Assembly (NCBI RefSeq): GCF_013111185.1
Contig: NZ_WVRE01000003.1
Location: forward strand, 372,001 to 436,000
DNA from: Ruegeria sp. HKCCD7303
Lineage (GTDB): Bacteria; Pseudomonadota; Alphaproteobacteria; Rhodobacterales; Rhodobacteraceae
Reading direction: 5' to 3'
Length of the DNA: 64,000 bases
Part shown: in pieces, positions 1-9,400 of the stretch
Layout of the letters: every line of letters starts with the position of its first letter
Position numbering within the stretch: position 1 is the first letter of the stretch
The notes under the pieces: generated by a model
What the model was told of the DNA's origin: nothing
The model's database searches: none
Seen by the model: the letters and a program-made list of their open reading frames with translations, nothing else
Program-made: the position numbers and the translations under genes

Positions 1-110
1 TGCACGGTCAGACCATCCTCGGCCAAAGCCCGCAACAGGCCCAGCATCACCGTTGTCTTGCCGGTGCCGGAGGACGGCGCTGAAATCAGAACGCCGGGGG
101 GGTTAGTCAT
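1..110 (-). CDS. cobB: Cobyrinic acid a,c-diamide synthase, N-terminal fragment
   Basis: Only the first 36 or so codons are in the window; the gene runs off the left edge. The translation starts [20 protein letters not shown], which contains the P-loop ([11 protein letters not shown]) of the CobB/CbiA amidotransferase family. In the aerobic pathway CobB amidates the a and c side chains of hydrogenobyrinic acid using glutamine and ATP. The ATG overlaps the 3' end of cobM by 8 bases, so it is probably translated with the cobL-cobE-cobM genes. Identity is firm from the P-loop and context, but the rest of the protein cannot be checked. Confidence 0.85.
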   Translation of the reverse strand, partial: MTNPPGVLISAPSSGTGKTTVMLGLLRALAEDGLTV

Positions 111-897
111 CGCCGTGGCTCCAGCTGGACCAAGGGCTTTCTGCGCTTTGCGGGCGATAGCGGCGGTCGTAATCTTTTGAATACAGGCAGCTTTCGTCAA
201 AGCCTTCGCCCGCCAGCGCCGGACCGACCATAATCAATGCAGTGCGCGAGATTTTCTCGTCCAGCGCGTCTTTCAGCGTCTCCAGCGTTGCTCGAATGAT
301 CTGCTCATCCGGCCAGCTGGCGCGGTAAACTACGGCTACCGGGCAATCTGCCCCAAAGGCCGGTGTCAGATCGGCGATGACCTTGTCCAGATTGCCGATC
401 GACAGGTGAATAGCCAGCGTCGCCCCTGTGCGCGCGAAGTTTTCCAAGGTTTCGCCTTCGGGCATCGAGGATGCTCGTCCCGGTGTTCGGGTCAGCACCA
501 CGGATTGCGCCAGACCCGGCAACGTCAGTTCCGTACCCAGCGCAGCAGCGGCAGCGGCAAACGAAGGCACGCCCGGTGTGACGCTGACCGGGATGCCCAT
601 CTCTTTCAAGCGGCGGATTTGCTCACCCATAGCCGACCAGACCGACAGATCACCGGAATGAAGGCGCGCCACATCCTGACCCGCTTTATGGGCCGCGTCG
701 ATCTCGGCCATGATCTGATCCAGATCCATCGGCGCTGTGTTGATGATCTTTGCGCCCTCGGGGCAGTGGCTCAGGATCTCTTCCGGCACCAGAGACCCAG
801 CGTAAAGGCACACAGGACAGGATGCGATGATATCGCGCCCGCGCAGTGTCAACAGGTCGGCGGCGCCCGGTCCGGCGCCGATGAAATGAACGGTCAT
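103..897 (-). CDS. cobM: Precorrin-4 C11-methyltransferase
   Basis: The 264-residue protein is a SAM-dependent tetrapyrrole methyltransferase. The N-terminal glycine-rich loop ([16 protein letters not shown], residues 5-20), the HSGDLSVW segment near residue 80 and VTPGVPSF near residue 107 are typical of CobM/CbiF. It methylates C11 of precorrin-4 in the cytoplasm. Its ATG overlaps the cobE stop as ATGA, and its own 3' end overlaps cobB by 8 bases, so cobL-cobE-cobM-cobB look translationally coupled. Length is normal for the family. CbiF is the anaerobic counterpart; CobG and CobN in the window favour the aerobic name. Confidence 0.95.
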   Translation of the reverse strand: MTVHFIGAGPGAADLLTLRGRDIIASCPVCLYAGSLVPEEILSHCPEGAKIINTAPMDLDQIMAEIDAAHKAGQDVARLHSGDLSVWSAMGEQIRRLKEMGIPVSVTPGVPSFAAAAAALGTELTLPGLAQSVVLTRTPGRASSMPEGETLENFARTGATLAIHLSIGNLDKVIADLTPAFGADCPVAVVYRASWPDEQIIRATLETLKDALDEKISRTALIMVGPALAGEGFDESCLYSKDYDRRYRPQSAESPWSSWSHGDD

Positions 898-1274
898 GTT
901 TGTCCTCCGATGGCTATGGCGCAGGTCGCCAGCCGGTCGTCTGAAATCTGTCTGGGTGAGAGCAACCGCGCGCCCGAGCCAACAAGCTTTCCGGCGGCAG
1001 CCAATGCGGATGCTTCGGCCACGCTTCCGGTGCCATAGGTGGCCCGGCTACGGGTCGAGCAAGTGAGCGTGCGTTGCCCGGCCAGATCAGCTGCGGCAAC
1101 GAAATGCACGGGCAGAGACACCTCTTCTGCAAAGGATGTCAGTGCTGAATGGCCTTCCTTGTCGGTGACAGTCGCCAAGGCTGCCACATCATGGTTCGCA
1201 GTCGCCGCGTCAAACGCTTCACGCAAGCTGTCGGCTGTCGCAGAAGAGGAGAAACCAAGGCCAGCAACGATCAT
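894..1274 (-). CDS. cobE: Cobalamin biosynthesis protein CobE (CbiG C-terminal domain)
   Basis: A 126-residue protein matching the CobE/CbiG C-terminal domain: N-terminal [13 protein letters not shown], a middle [13 protein letters not shown] segment and a C-terminal GSGARLL segment before a short tail. The start is taken at the ATG that overlaps the cobL stop codon (ATGA), five codons inside the longest open frame. CobE is needed for corrin formation in aerobic producers, but its exact catalytic role is less clear than that of its neighbours. It lies between cobL and cobM with 4-base overlaps on both sides. Confidence 0.88.
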   Translation of the reverse strand: MIVAGLGFSSSATADSLREAFDAATANHDVAALATVTDKEGHSALTSFAEEVSLPVHFVAAADLAGQRTLTCSTRSRATYGTGSVAEASALAAAGKLVGSGARLLSPRQISDDRLATCAIAIGGQT

Positions 1275-2470
1275 AGCGTCACGCTCCACTGCACCACCGG
1301 ATAGGCGGATTTCCAGCCGCGCCTTGGTCCCAGCGGGGCTGATTGTGCAAGTTCTATCCGAAGCAGGTCACCGCCCAAGTCTTCGTGCCAACGTGCCAGC
1401 AGGGCCTCGCTTTCCAATGTGACCGCATTGGCGACAAGGCGTGTGCCCTTGGGAAGCGCATCGCGCAGCCACGCCAGCAGATTGGCGCTCAACCCTCCGC
1501 CGATGAAAACGGCATCCGGCAGGTCGACACCGGACAGCGCTTCTGGTGCGGTTCCGTGTACTACATTCAATCGATCTTGCCCCAACGTATCTGCATTTCG
1601 GCGGATACGCTCGGCCCGGTCAGCACGGGGCTCGAAACACGTTGCGGAAAGGGTCTGATCACACATTAGCCATTCGATGCTTATTGAACCCGTGCCGCCG
1701 CCGATATCCCACAGATGTTCGCCCCGTTGCGGGGCAAGCGCTGAAAGGGTCAGCGCTCGGATGGGGCGTTTGGTGATTTGACCGTCGGTTTCAAAGATGT
1801 CATCGGGTTTGCCAGACGCTTTGGACAGGGCCGGACCTGAGCCGGTGACGTCCAGGCCAACGCAGACGGGATGGTCGAACGTGCCCAGAAGGGCCTCGGT
1901 CAGAGTGACGGTTTTGGAGCTTTCGCGCGGACCGCCCAAAGCCTGCATAACGTGCAGAGAAGAATCTGCAAAACCGGTTTCAGTCAAATATGTTGCCAGT
2001 TCCGCCACAGCCTTTCCGTCGCGCAGCAAAAGGATCGCGCGCAGACCCGGGGCCAGATGGGGGCGCAGCCGGGTCAGCGGCGCGGCGTGCAGGCCAAAGG
2101 TCAAAGTACTTTCCAAGGGCCAGCCGAGCCGTGCGGCGGCCAGCGAAAAGGTGGATTGGCCGGGCAGGGCGGTCCATTCACCGGCATCGAAATTGCGCGC
2201 AATGACCGAGCCCGCGCCAAACCAGAACGGATCGCCCGAAGCCAGAACAACGGTCTGTTTCCCGCGCAAACCTTGCAGGATCGGCAAGCCATCCGAAAAC
2301 GGCACCGGCCATTCGATGCGTTCTGCTCCGGTTTCGGGCAGCAGCGACAGGTGGCGCGGTGGCCCCATGATCACTTCGGCCCGGTCCAGCACTTGACGGC
2401 TTGTTGGCGACAGGCCATCAAGCCCATCTTCGCCCAATCCCAGAACGGTCAGCCACGGAGCATCAGACAT
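1271..2470 (-). CDS. cobL: Precorrin-6Y C5,15-methyltransferase (decarboxylating)
   Basis: A 399-residue two-domain enzyme. Residues 1 to about 200 form a tetrapyrrole methyltransferase (LTVLGLGEDGLDGLSP near the N-terminus, LASGDPFWFG near residue 75). The second half is a CbiT-like Rossmann methyltransferase (HLWDIGGGTGSISIEW). It methylates C5 and C15 of precorrin-6B and decarboxylates the C12 acetate, giving precorrin-8X. The chosen ATG at 2470 has AGGAG at 2478-2482, 7 bases upstream. The longer open frame (to 2524) would run 18 codons into cobK. The start codon overlaps the oppositely oriented cobK start by two bases. Its stop overlaps the cobE start. Confidence 0.93.
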   Translation of the reverse strand: MSDAPWLTVLGLGEDGLDGLSPTSRQVLDRAEVIMGPPRHLSLLPETGAERIEWPVPFSDGLPILQGLRGKQTVVLASGDPFWFGAGSVIARNFDAGEWTALPGQSTFSLAAARLGWPLESTLTFGLHAAPLTRLRPHLAPGLRAILLLRDGKAVAELATYLTETGFADSSLHVMQALGGPRESSKTVTLTEALLGTFDHPVCVGLDVTGSGPALSKASGKPDDIFETDGQITKRPIRALTLSALAPQRGEHLWDIGGGTGSISIEWLMCDQTLSATCFEPRADRAERIRRNADTLGQDRLNVVHGTAPEALSGVDLPDAVFIGGGLSANLLAWLRDALPKGTRLVANAVTLESEALLARWHEDLGGDLLRIELAQSAPLGPRRGWKSAYPVVQWSVTL

Positions 2471-2492
2471 GACTAATCTCCTGATCCCCAAT
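2450..2492. promoter_or_regulatory. Overlapping head-to-head start codons and reciprocal Shine-Dalgarno sites of cobK and cobL
   Basis: The four bases CATG at 2468-2471 hold both start codons: cobL reads ATG from 2470 on the minus strand and cobK reads ATG from 2469 on the plus strand. Each ribosome-binding site lies inside the other gene: GGAG at 2457-2460 serves cobK with 8-base spacing, and AGGAG (minus strand, 2482-2478) serves cobL with 7-base spacing. Any promoter for either gene must therefore lie inside the other's coding sequence. The sites are read directly; their use is inferred. Confidence 0.8.
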
Positions 2493-3215
2493 GTGTTGCT
2501 TCTGGGCGGTACGACCGAGGCCAACGCCTTGGCTAAAACCTTTGTGGAACAACGAATTACGGCTGTCTATTCCTACGCAGGACGGGTGGAAACGCCACGC
2601 CCGCAGCCTTTGCCAGTCCGTGTTGGCGGTTACGGCGGCTCGGAAGGTTTGGCGGATTTCATCCGCGACAACGCCATCACTCATGTCGTGGACGCGACCC
2701 ATCCGTTTGCGGCCCAGATGAGCCGGAACGCGATCGAGGCGTGTTGGGCAACGCAGATGCCCCTGGCCGCGCTGACCCGCGCGGCGTGGACGCCGCAGAC
2801 CGGCGATAACTGGCATCACGTCCCTGATATCGCGGCGGCTGTCGATGCACTGTCCGGGGACGCACAGCGGGTTTTCCTGGCCGTTGGCCGCATGCATCTT
2901 GAGGATTTTGCCGCCCAGCCCCAGCACAATTATCTGCTGCGTCTGGTGGATGACCCCGACAGCTTGCCCCTGCCGAATGCCGAAGTTGTCGTTGCCAGAG
3001 GGCCCTTTACCGAAGCCGACGATCGCGCGCTGATGCAGCGCCATGGGACGCAGCTTGTCGTCTCCAAGAACGCGGGAGGCACCGGCGCGCGGGCCAAGCT
3101 GGATGCGGCGCGCGCGCTGGGCTTGCCCGTGTTGATGATCGACCGCCCGGTTCTGCCGCAACGGACCGAGCTTACGACTGTCGCACAGGTTCTGGACTGG
3201 CTGTCTCATCCCTGA
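2469..3215 (+). CDS. cobK: Precorrin-6A reductase
   Basis: A 248-residue NADPH-dependent reductase that converts precorrin-6A to precorrin-6B. It shows the family's N-terminal nucleotide-binding segment (LLLGGTTEANALAK), VDATHPFAAQMSRNA near residue 75, and VVSKNAGGTGARAKLDAARA near the C-terminus. It is the only plus-strand gene among the first dozen. Its start overlaps the cobL start by two bases and its last 10 bases overlap the 3' end of cobJ, so it is wedged between two minus-strand cob genes with no intergenic DNA. The GGAG site supports this start. Confidence 0.95.
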   Translation: MTNLLIPNVLLLGGTTEANALAKTFVEQRITAVYSYAGRVETPRPQPLPVRVGGYGGSEGLADFIRDNAITHVVDATHPFAAQMSRNAIEACWATQMPLAALTRAAWTPQTGDNWHHVPDIAAAVDALSGDAQRVFLAVGRMHLEDFAAQPQHNYLLRLVDDPDSLPLPNAEVVVARGPFTEADDRALMQRHGTQLVVSKNAGGTGARAKLDAARALGLPVLMIDRPVLPQRTELTTVAQVLDWLSHP

Positions 3216-3970
3216 TCCTTATCAGGGGTAAAACGTGGGGTGTAGACGATTGGTGTGCCTTTGCGCTCGATCACGCGGGTGCGGGACGAACCCACAATGA
3301 CCACTGTCTGCATATCCGCCATCTCGGGCGTGGCTTCGGCAAGCGTCGAAATTCGGATCGCCTCGTCTGACCGCGAAACCGCGCGAGCGAACATAATCAG
3401 GCGCTCGGGCTCGCATTCGTCACGCAGGATTTCCAATGTCTTTACAAAGCCTTCCGGACGAGACTTTGAGCGTGGATTGTAGAAGGCCATCGAGAAATCG
3501 GCCTGTGCCGCCAGACGCAGACGCTTTTCGATTAATGACCACGGTTTCAGATTGTCGCTGAGGTTTATGGCACAGAAATCATGTCCCATGGGCGCACCCG
3601 CCCGCGCAGATGCGGCCAACATTGCGGTGATGCCCGGCAGTACATCGATCTGAAGTTCGCGCCATTCAGACGGGCCGCTCTCCAGCGCCTCAAAGACGGC
3701 TGCGGCCATGGCAAACACACCGGGGTCGCCTGAGGATACGACGACAACTTTTTTGCCCTCGGCAGCCATTTGCAATGCGTGTTGCGAGCGGTCGATTTCG
3801 ACCCGGTTGTCGCTTGCGTGCAAGGTCAGGCCAGGGCGTTCGGTCACACGCGCGACGTACGGGATGTAACCTACCACATCGGTGGCCTCAGCCAGCGCCG
3901 CAGTGACTTCTGGTGTCACCAATGCCTCGTCGCCCGGCCCCAGCCCTGCAATCTTGACCCAACCGCTCAT
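3206..3970 (-). CDS. cobJ: Precorrin-3B C17-methyltransferase
   Basis: A 254-residue SAM-dependent methyltransferase with GLGPGDEALVTPEV at the N-terminus, VVSSGDPGVFAMA near residue 85, and the family's FYNPRSKSRP segment. CobJ methylates C17 and drives ring contraction of precorrin-3B. The start at 3970 (MSGWVKIAGLGPGDE) overlaps the cobI stop as ATGA; the open frame extends 39 codons further upstream, but inside cobI and without family similarity. It is the last minus-strand gene before cobK, whose 3' end it overlaps tail to tail by 10 bases. Confidence 0.95.
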   Translation of the reverse strand: MSGWVKIAGLGPGDEALVTPEVTAALAEATDVVGYIPYVARVTERPGLTLHASDNRVEIDRSQHALQMAAEGKKVVVVSSGDPGVFAMAAAVFEALESGPSEWRELQIDVLPGITAMLAASARAGAPMGHDFCAINLSDNLKPWSLIEKRLRLAAQADFSMAFYNPRSKSRPEGFVKTLEILRDECEPERLIMFARAVSRSDEAIRISTLAEATPEMADMQTVVIVGSSRTRVIERKGTPIVYTPRFTPDKDQG

Positions 3971-4695
3971 GGCCGCCGTCCCTGACCATGCACCACGATG
4001 ATCGAGAAATACGGGGTGATCTTTTCGCATGCCTCCGACAGTTTTGTCACCGTTTGGTTCGGCATCTGTGCGTATTCGACGATCCACGCCCGGTCATAGA
4101 GGCCTGAGGTTTTCAAAGCCCGCTTCACCTTCTCGATGTTCCGCCCGATCTTCATCACAACGAGCGCATCAGTTTGCGCCATACGCTCGGCCAAAGTGTC
4201 TTCCGGCAAGGTGCCAACCAGCACGGTCAACACGTCATCACCCCATGTGATCGGGTCACCTGTCGCGGTCCACGCACCGGACATGCCGGTGATTGCAGGC
4301 ACAACCTCAACCGGAGTTTCATTGCGCAACCGGTTGTAAAGATGCATGAAAGAGCCATAGAAGAACGGATCGCCCTCGCACAGAACCACAACGTCTTCGC
4401 CCTGTTCGGACAGTGTTTTCAGATGGGCAGTGCAATCCTCGTAGAATGCGGCCAGCAACTCATTGTAACGCGGGTCCGTGACGGGGATCTCGGTGGTTAC
4501 GGGGTATTCCATCGGAAATTCCACCGCACCTTCAGGGATCATGCCGTTGACGATCTTGCGGGCCTGACCGCTGCGGCCCGGCTTGCGGAAAAAGGCCACA
4601 TGCTTGGCATTGCGCAACAGACGATCTGCCCGGACGCTCATCAGATCCGGGTCGCCGGGGCCAAGACCCACGCCGTATATGGTGCCCATGCTCAT
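3967..4695 (-). CDS. cobI: Precorrin-2 C20-methyltransferase
   Basis: A 242-residue tetrapyrrole methyltransferase that adds the C20 methyl group lost at ring contraction. The N-terminus carries YGVGLGPGDPDLMSVRA, and VVLCEGDPFFYGSFMHL lies near residue 110, both diagnostic of CobI/CbiL. The start at 4695 overlaps the cobH stop (ATGA); a second in-frame ATG two codons later is possible. The long upstream extension of the open frame is an antisense-like reading through cobH and is rejected. It is coupled downstream to cobJ. Confidence 0.95.
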   Translation of the reverse strand: MSMGTIYGVGLGPGDPDLMSVRADRLLRNAKHVAFFRKPGRSGQARKIVNGMIPEGAVEFPMEYPVTTEIPVTDPRYNELLAAFYEDCTAHLKTLSEQGEDVVVLCEGDPFFYGSFMHLYNRLRNETPVEVVPAITGMSGAWTATGDPITWGDDVLTVLVGTLPEDTLAERMAQTDALVVMKIGRNIEKVKRALKTSGLYDRAWIVEYAQMPNQTVTKLSEACEKITPYFSIIVVHGQGRRP

Positions 4696-5321
4696 TCTGC
4701 CCGGCTTGCGATGGCGTTGACGGCTGCCACGGTGATGGCACTGCCGCCCAGACGACCTTTGACAATGCAGGACGGCACCGGTTGTGCCTCCCACAGCGCA
4801 TCCTTGGATTCCATTGCGCCGACAAAGCCCACGGGGCAGCCAATGATCGCGGCAGGGCGCGGGCAGTCGGGGTCTTCCAACATGTTCAGAAGGTGGAACA
4901 GGGCCGTCGGCGCGTTGCCGATGGCGACCAATGCCCCGTCCAGATGCGGACGCCACAGTTCCAGCGCGGCAGCAGAGCGGGTGTTGCTCATCTCGGCGGC
5001 CAAAGGGCGCACGCGTTCGTCATGCAGGGTGCAGATCACTTCGTTATCGGCGGGCAGGCGGAAACGGGTCACACCTTCGCTGACCATACGCGCATCACAC
5101 AGGATCGGTGCGCCATTTTCCAACGCCGTGCGGGCATCCGTCACAAAACCAGGCGAGAAATGAATGAACTCTTCCAGCCCGACCATACCCGCAGCGTGGA
5201 TCATCCGGACGGCGACCTGCTCTTCATCGGCATCAAAACGGGCCAGATCAGCCTCGGACCGGATGGTGGCAAAGCTTTCCTTGTAGATCGCCGCGCCATC
5301 GGTTTCGTATGTGTAGGGCAT
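4692..5321 (-). CDS. cobH: Precorrin-8X methylmutase
   Basis: A 209-residue protein with the CobH/CbiC catalytic histidine in MIHAAGMV (His42) and the conserved IGCPVGFVGAMESK segment near the C-terminus. It moves the C11 methyl group to C12, producing hydrogenobyrinic acid. The ATG overlaps the cobG stop by a single base (TGATG) and its stop overlaps the cobI start by 4 bases, so it sits in the middle of a tightly coupled operon. Length and motifs are normal for the family. Confidence 0.96.
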   Translation of the reverse strand: MPYTYETDGAAIYKESFATIRSEADLARFDADEEQVAVRMIHAAGMVGLEEFIHFSPGFVTDARTALENGAPILCDARMVSEGVTRFRLPADNEVICTLHDERVRPLAAEMSNTRSAAALELWRPHLDGALVAIGNAPTALFHLLNMLEDPDCPRPAAIIGCPVGFVGAMESKDALWEAQPVPSCIVKGRLGGSAITVAAVNAIASRAE

Positions 5322-6442
5322 CAGGTGAAGTCCATAGTCATGAGTGTTTCGGGGTCGAGCCCGCGCTGGCAGGGCTCATCCCCTGCGCGGCCCTGTTTTA
5401 CAAGATCAAATCGTCCGTTTGCGCCCACCAATGTGATGTCGGCAGGCCCCATCCGGGCACAGCCCTTGGCACATCCCGAGACATGCAGTCGTCCGGGTAT
5501 GCGCGCGGCCAAGGCGCGGGCGATGTCGCGGGTTTCCACCTGCGCCTGTGGGCAGAACGGTGCGCCGGGGCAGGCGTCGGTGGTCATCAGCGGGTCAGAG
5601 GCATCCGTGACAAACTTTGTTGCGGGTATCGCCGCCCCGCCTTCCAGTAAGATCAACCGCCACGGCGTGACACGCAGGGCAGTCGCGCCGCCGTCGTCAA
5701 TCAGATCATAAAGCTTGCGCGCAGGCAGCGATCCAAAAGCTGCACCATACAGCGCGCCCAGATCACATGGGCCAGGTTGCAGTTTTGAGCCGACGGGGCC
5801 CGGCGCATGTCCTTGCCATTCCTGCGGCAACGCGTCGATGACCCGCGCCATGCGGCGAGTTTCGGAAGTGTATATCTTTGAAAACCACATGGCTAACGCG
5901 ATCATATGATCAATGGCGTCGGCCTCGGTCACAGGTCGCCCAGTTTCGCAGCCATCGGCGCGCAGGATCAGGCCGTCAACGCCCGTTTCCAGACGAATAT
6001 CCGCTGAATCCGCGTTCAAAAGCCGCGCGGGTCCGGTGTCGATGGCAAAGCCGAACTTGGCGGGAAGGGCAGGCAGCTCCGCCAGCCGGTCGATCAATTC
6101 CTGCGTTAGGCGCGCAGTCAAATCATCGGCCTGATACAGCGGAGTGACCAGAATATTGCGTCGCACCTCGATGCCGGGTTCTGCATCCAGAAGGTTCAGC
6201 GCTGCAAGCTCCTTGAGCAGCGGCTGATGGTCATAGTCCTCCACGCCCCGCAATTGAAGATTGGCACGGTTGGTCAAGTCGATCGACCCGTTGCCAAACC
6301 GATCTGCAAGGTCGCACAGACCCAGCGCCTGATCCGCTGTCAGTCGTGCAAGCCGGGGCCGGACCCGCACGACCAATCCGTCACCAGACATCATTGGACG
6401 ATGGGCGCCGGGGCACCAACCCTGCACGATAGGAGCGCTCAT
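5321..6442 (-). CDS. cobG: Precorrin-3B synthase (CobG monooxygenase)
   Basis: A 373-residue member of the nitrite/sulfite-reductase-like family. Ferredoxin-like half domains occur near the N-terminus (GNGSIDLTNRANLQLRG), and the iron-sulfur cluster ligands are visible as Cys291, Cys297, Cys324 and Cys328 (CPGAPFC and SGCAKGC). CobG uses molecular oxygen to make precorrin-3B, so the pathway here is the aerobic one. The ATG at 6442 overlaps the cobN stop (ATGA); the 16 extra upstream codons of the open frame lie inside cobN and are not used. Confidence 0.93.
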   Translation of the reverse strand: MSAPIVQGWCPGAHRPMMSGDGLVVRVRPRLARLTADQALGLCDLADRFGNGSIDLTNRANLQLRGVEDYDHQPLLKELAALNLLDAEPGIEVRRNILVTPLYQADDLTARLTQELIDRLAELPALPAKFGFAIDTGPARLLNADSADIRLETGVDGLILRADGCETGRPVTEADAIDHMIALAMWFSKIYTSETRRMARVIDALPQEWQGHAPGPVGSKLQPGPCDLGALYGAAFGSLPARKLYDLIDDGGATALRVTPWRLILLEGGAAIPATKFVTDASDPLMTTDACPGAPFCPQAQVETRDIARALAARIPGRLHVSGCAKGCARMGPADITLVGANGRFDLVKQGRAGDEPCQRGLDPETLMTMDFT

Positions 6443-9400
6443 GTCAGGCCCTCCAGATCCGCCCGGATCGAGTTTCGACGGGTGTTCCAAAGCCCGGCCT
6501 CAAGCAACGCGCGGAACCGGTCCTGCATTGCTTGATGGGCCAGGGGATTGGCCTCTTGCAGGAAGGTGTCCACTTCTTCGTTGCCCAAAGTGGCATCGTG
6601 GTAAAGATCGAACAGATGTGGTGCGACCGTCCCGGACAGATGGGCGAAGGATGCCATGTGATCCAGCGTCGCCGCGATTTCAGCTGCGCCCCTGAAGCCA
6701 TGCCGTTGCATCCCTGCGATCCAGTTGGGATTTGCGGCGCGAGCGTGAACGACACGGCTGATCTCTTCCGGCAGGGTTCGGGCGCGGGGGATTTCGGGGT
6801 TTGTGTTGTCCAGATGGTAAAGCTGCACGCTACCACCGGTGATTTTCTTGGCTGCCGCAAATCCGGCCTCATGCGTAGCGTAGTCATTGGCCAGCAGCAG
6901 ATCGGTTTCGGTCAGATCCTGCAGGTGAACAAAGCTGTCAGCATTGGCCACGCGCTGGGTGATACCGTCTTTGTCCTGTGCGATGTGTTCGCCTTCCAGC
7001 GCGAAAGAACTGGCTTCCAGCCAAGCCTCGCCTGCCTGGACGCGCGCTTCGTCGGTGTAGACTTCGGACAATTGGGTCATGTTGACGCCATAACTGCCGG
7101 GCGCCGGGCCGTAGACGCGGGCCGTAGGGGCCAAGCCTGCATAGGGGTTCCAGTCCGGCGCTTCGTCGCGCGCAGACAGCGCACGAACGGCCTGACCGTA
7201 CAGCGCCGAAAGGGTCGGGAACACATCACGGAACAGGCCCGACACGCGCAACGTCACGTCCAGTCGCGGGCGACTGAGATCCGTGATCGGAAGCACCTCG
7301 ATGCCAGATACACGCTCTGAACCTTTGTCCCAAACAGGCTTTACACCCAGAAGATGCAGCGCCATGGCGAATTCTTCGCCCGCAGTACGCATGGTGGCTG
7401 AGCCCCACAGGTCAACAATCAGCCCTTTGGGGTAATCGCCTTCTTCTTGCAGATGACGGCGCACAAGCTCTTCAGCCAGTTTGACGCCCTGCGCATATGC
7501 TGCGCGGGTTGGGACCGAGCGTGGGTCGGTTGTATAAAGGTTCCGCCCTGTCGGCAGCACGTCCGACCGCCCACGATAGGGAGAGCCGGATGGGCCAGCC
7601 TCGATCCTTTTGCCCCCGAGCGCGTCGATCAGAGCACTTCGTTCGGCATGGGCCGAAGCCGTTGGGTCGAAATTGCCTGTCACTTCGGGCACGCGGCCAA
7701 AGATATGTAGCCCGTCGCCGAATTGGCTTTCCTTGATGTCACAGACAAAACGGTCGATCCGGGTGATCGCCTCGGCTGTGCAGGTGGCTTGATCGAGCCC
7801 AAGATCGTTTTCCAGCCCGATGGCCTGCGCTTCGTCCCGAATATCTTCTTGCAAACGGTCGCGGCGCTTGGGGTCTAACCCGTCTGCGTTCGAGAACTCA
7901 TCCAGCAGCGACTCCAACCGCACCATCCGGTCCGGCGTCCCGCTTTCCTTCATCGGCGGTGGGATATGGCCCAGCGTGACGGCCCCGATCCGACGCTTGG
8001 CCTGCGCGGCTTCGCCGGGGTCATTGACGATAAAGGGGTAGATCACTGGCAGGTCGCGGATCAGCGCTTCGGGCCAGCAATCAGCAGACAGTGCAACGGA
8101 CTTCCCGGGCAACCATTCCAATGTGCCATGCGCACCAATATGGATCAGCGCGTCCGCACCAAGACCTTTGCGCAGCCACAAATAAAAGGCGACATAGCTG
8201 TGACGGGGCGTGCGCGAAAGGTCGTGATAATCGTCATCGCGCAGTTCCGGTGTTCCGCGTTCGGGTTGCAGCGCGACCAGAGCTTGGCCCCGGCGTAGAG
8301 CTGTAAAGTGAAACGCGCCATCTGCAAAGGCCGGATCGTCTTCGCATTTGCCCCAAACCGTTCGAAGGTCGGTTCGCAATTGCTCGGGCAGATAGGTCAG
8401 CGCTTGCAAGTACTCGTCCAGCGGCCATGAAATCCGAGCGTCCAAAAGAGTCTCGGCAATCGGTTCTGCTGGCGCGGTGTCATAACCTTCGTTCTGGAGA
8501 TCGGACAGCATCGCCTCGGCGGATGCCAGCGCGTCCAGACCCACCGCATGGGCCATCTGCCAGTCTTTCCCGGGGTAGGTCGACAGCACAAGCGCCGGGA
8601 TCTGATCCGTCTTTGGTTTGTCGTTCAGGCGCAGCCAGCCTGATACCCGGTCGATAATGGCTTCGATCCGTTCGGCCTCGGCCCGATGGGCAAAGCGGGA
8701 GTATTCCAGATGAGGATCGCGTTTGCCCGGTTCTTTGAACGAGGCGATGCCCGCCGAAATTCGTCCGTCTACCTCAGGCAAGACAACATGCATGGCAAGG
8801 TCGGCAGGCGAGAGACCGCGTTCCGCCTCAGCCCAGGCTTTGCGGCGCGAGGTGGCCAGAGCGACCTGAAACACCGGCACATTGGCGGCATCCAGCGGAG
8901 ACGTGCCCGACGCGCCTTTGCCCGAAAAGGACGTTGCGTTGATGATGGCAGCGGGGGTCAACGCCCCAAGCGTCTCGCGCAACCAATCGGCAGCAGTTGG
9001 CGCTTTGAGCGAAGGTGCGAACAGGCCCACTGCCGCAAATCCGCGCGCACGCAAACTGCGGATCAGAGCTGCGACTGGGGCAGTGTCGGCCGACGTCAGA
9101 TATGCGCGGTAAAACGTGACGACGATACGTTTTGCGTCGCCTTCGAACGCGGTATCCGTTGGGATTACACCGCGATCCGGGCACCATGCGCCGCATTCAG
9201 GCAGGGTCTTTGCGCCCATCACCGGCCCGGCATAAAGCCCTGCTGCCAAGGCCATCTGGGCCAATGCGGCTTGCGCTGCGACCTCACCACCGGTGTCACA
9301 CAGATGGGCCAAACGGCGCAGCGTTGAAACGGGCAGGGTAGAGTAGTCATCCAGCCGCGTATCCTCTCGCCCGTCCGCGGGCAGAACGGCAAGCGCGATG

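Noticed and set aside
4174..5163. Long plus-strand open frame opposite cobI and cobH
   Set aside because: It lies wholly antisense to two clearly identified genes, has no recognisable motif, and such frames are expected in high-GC DNA.
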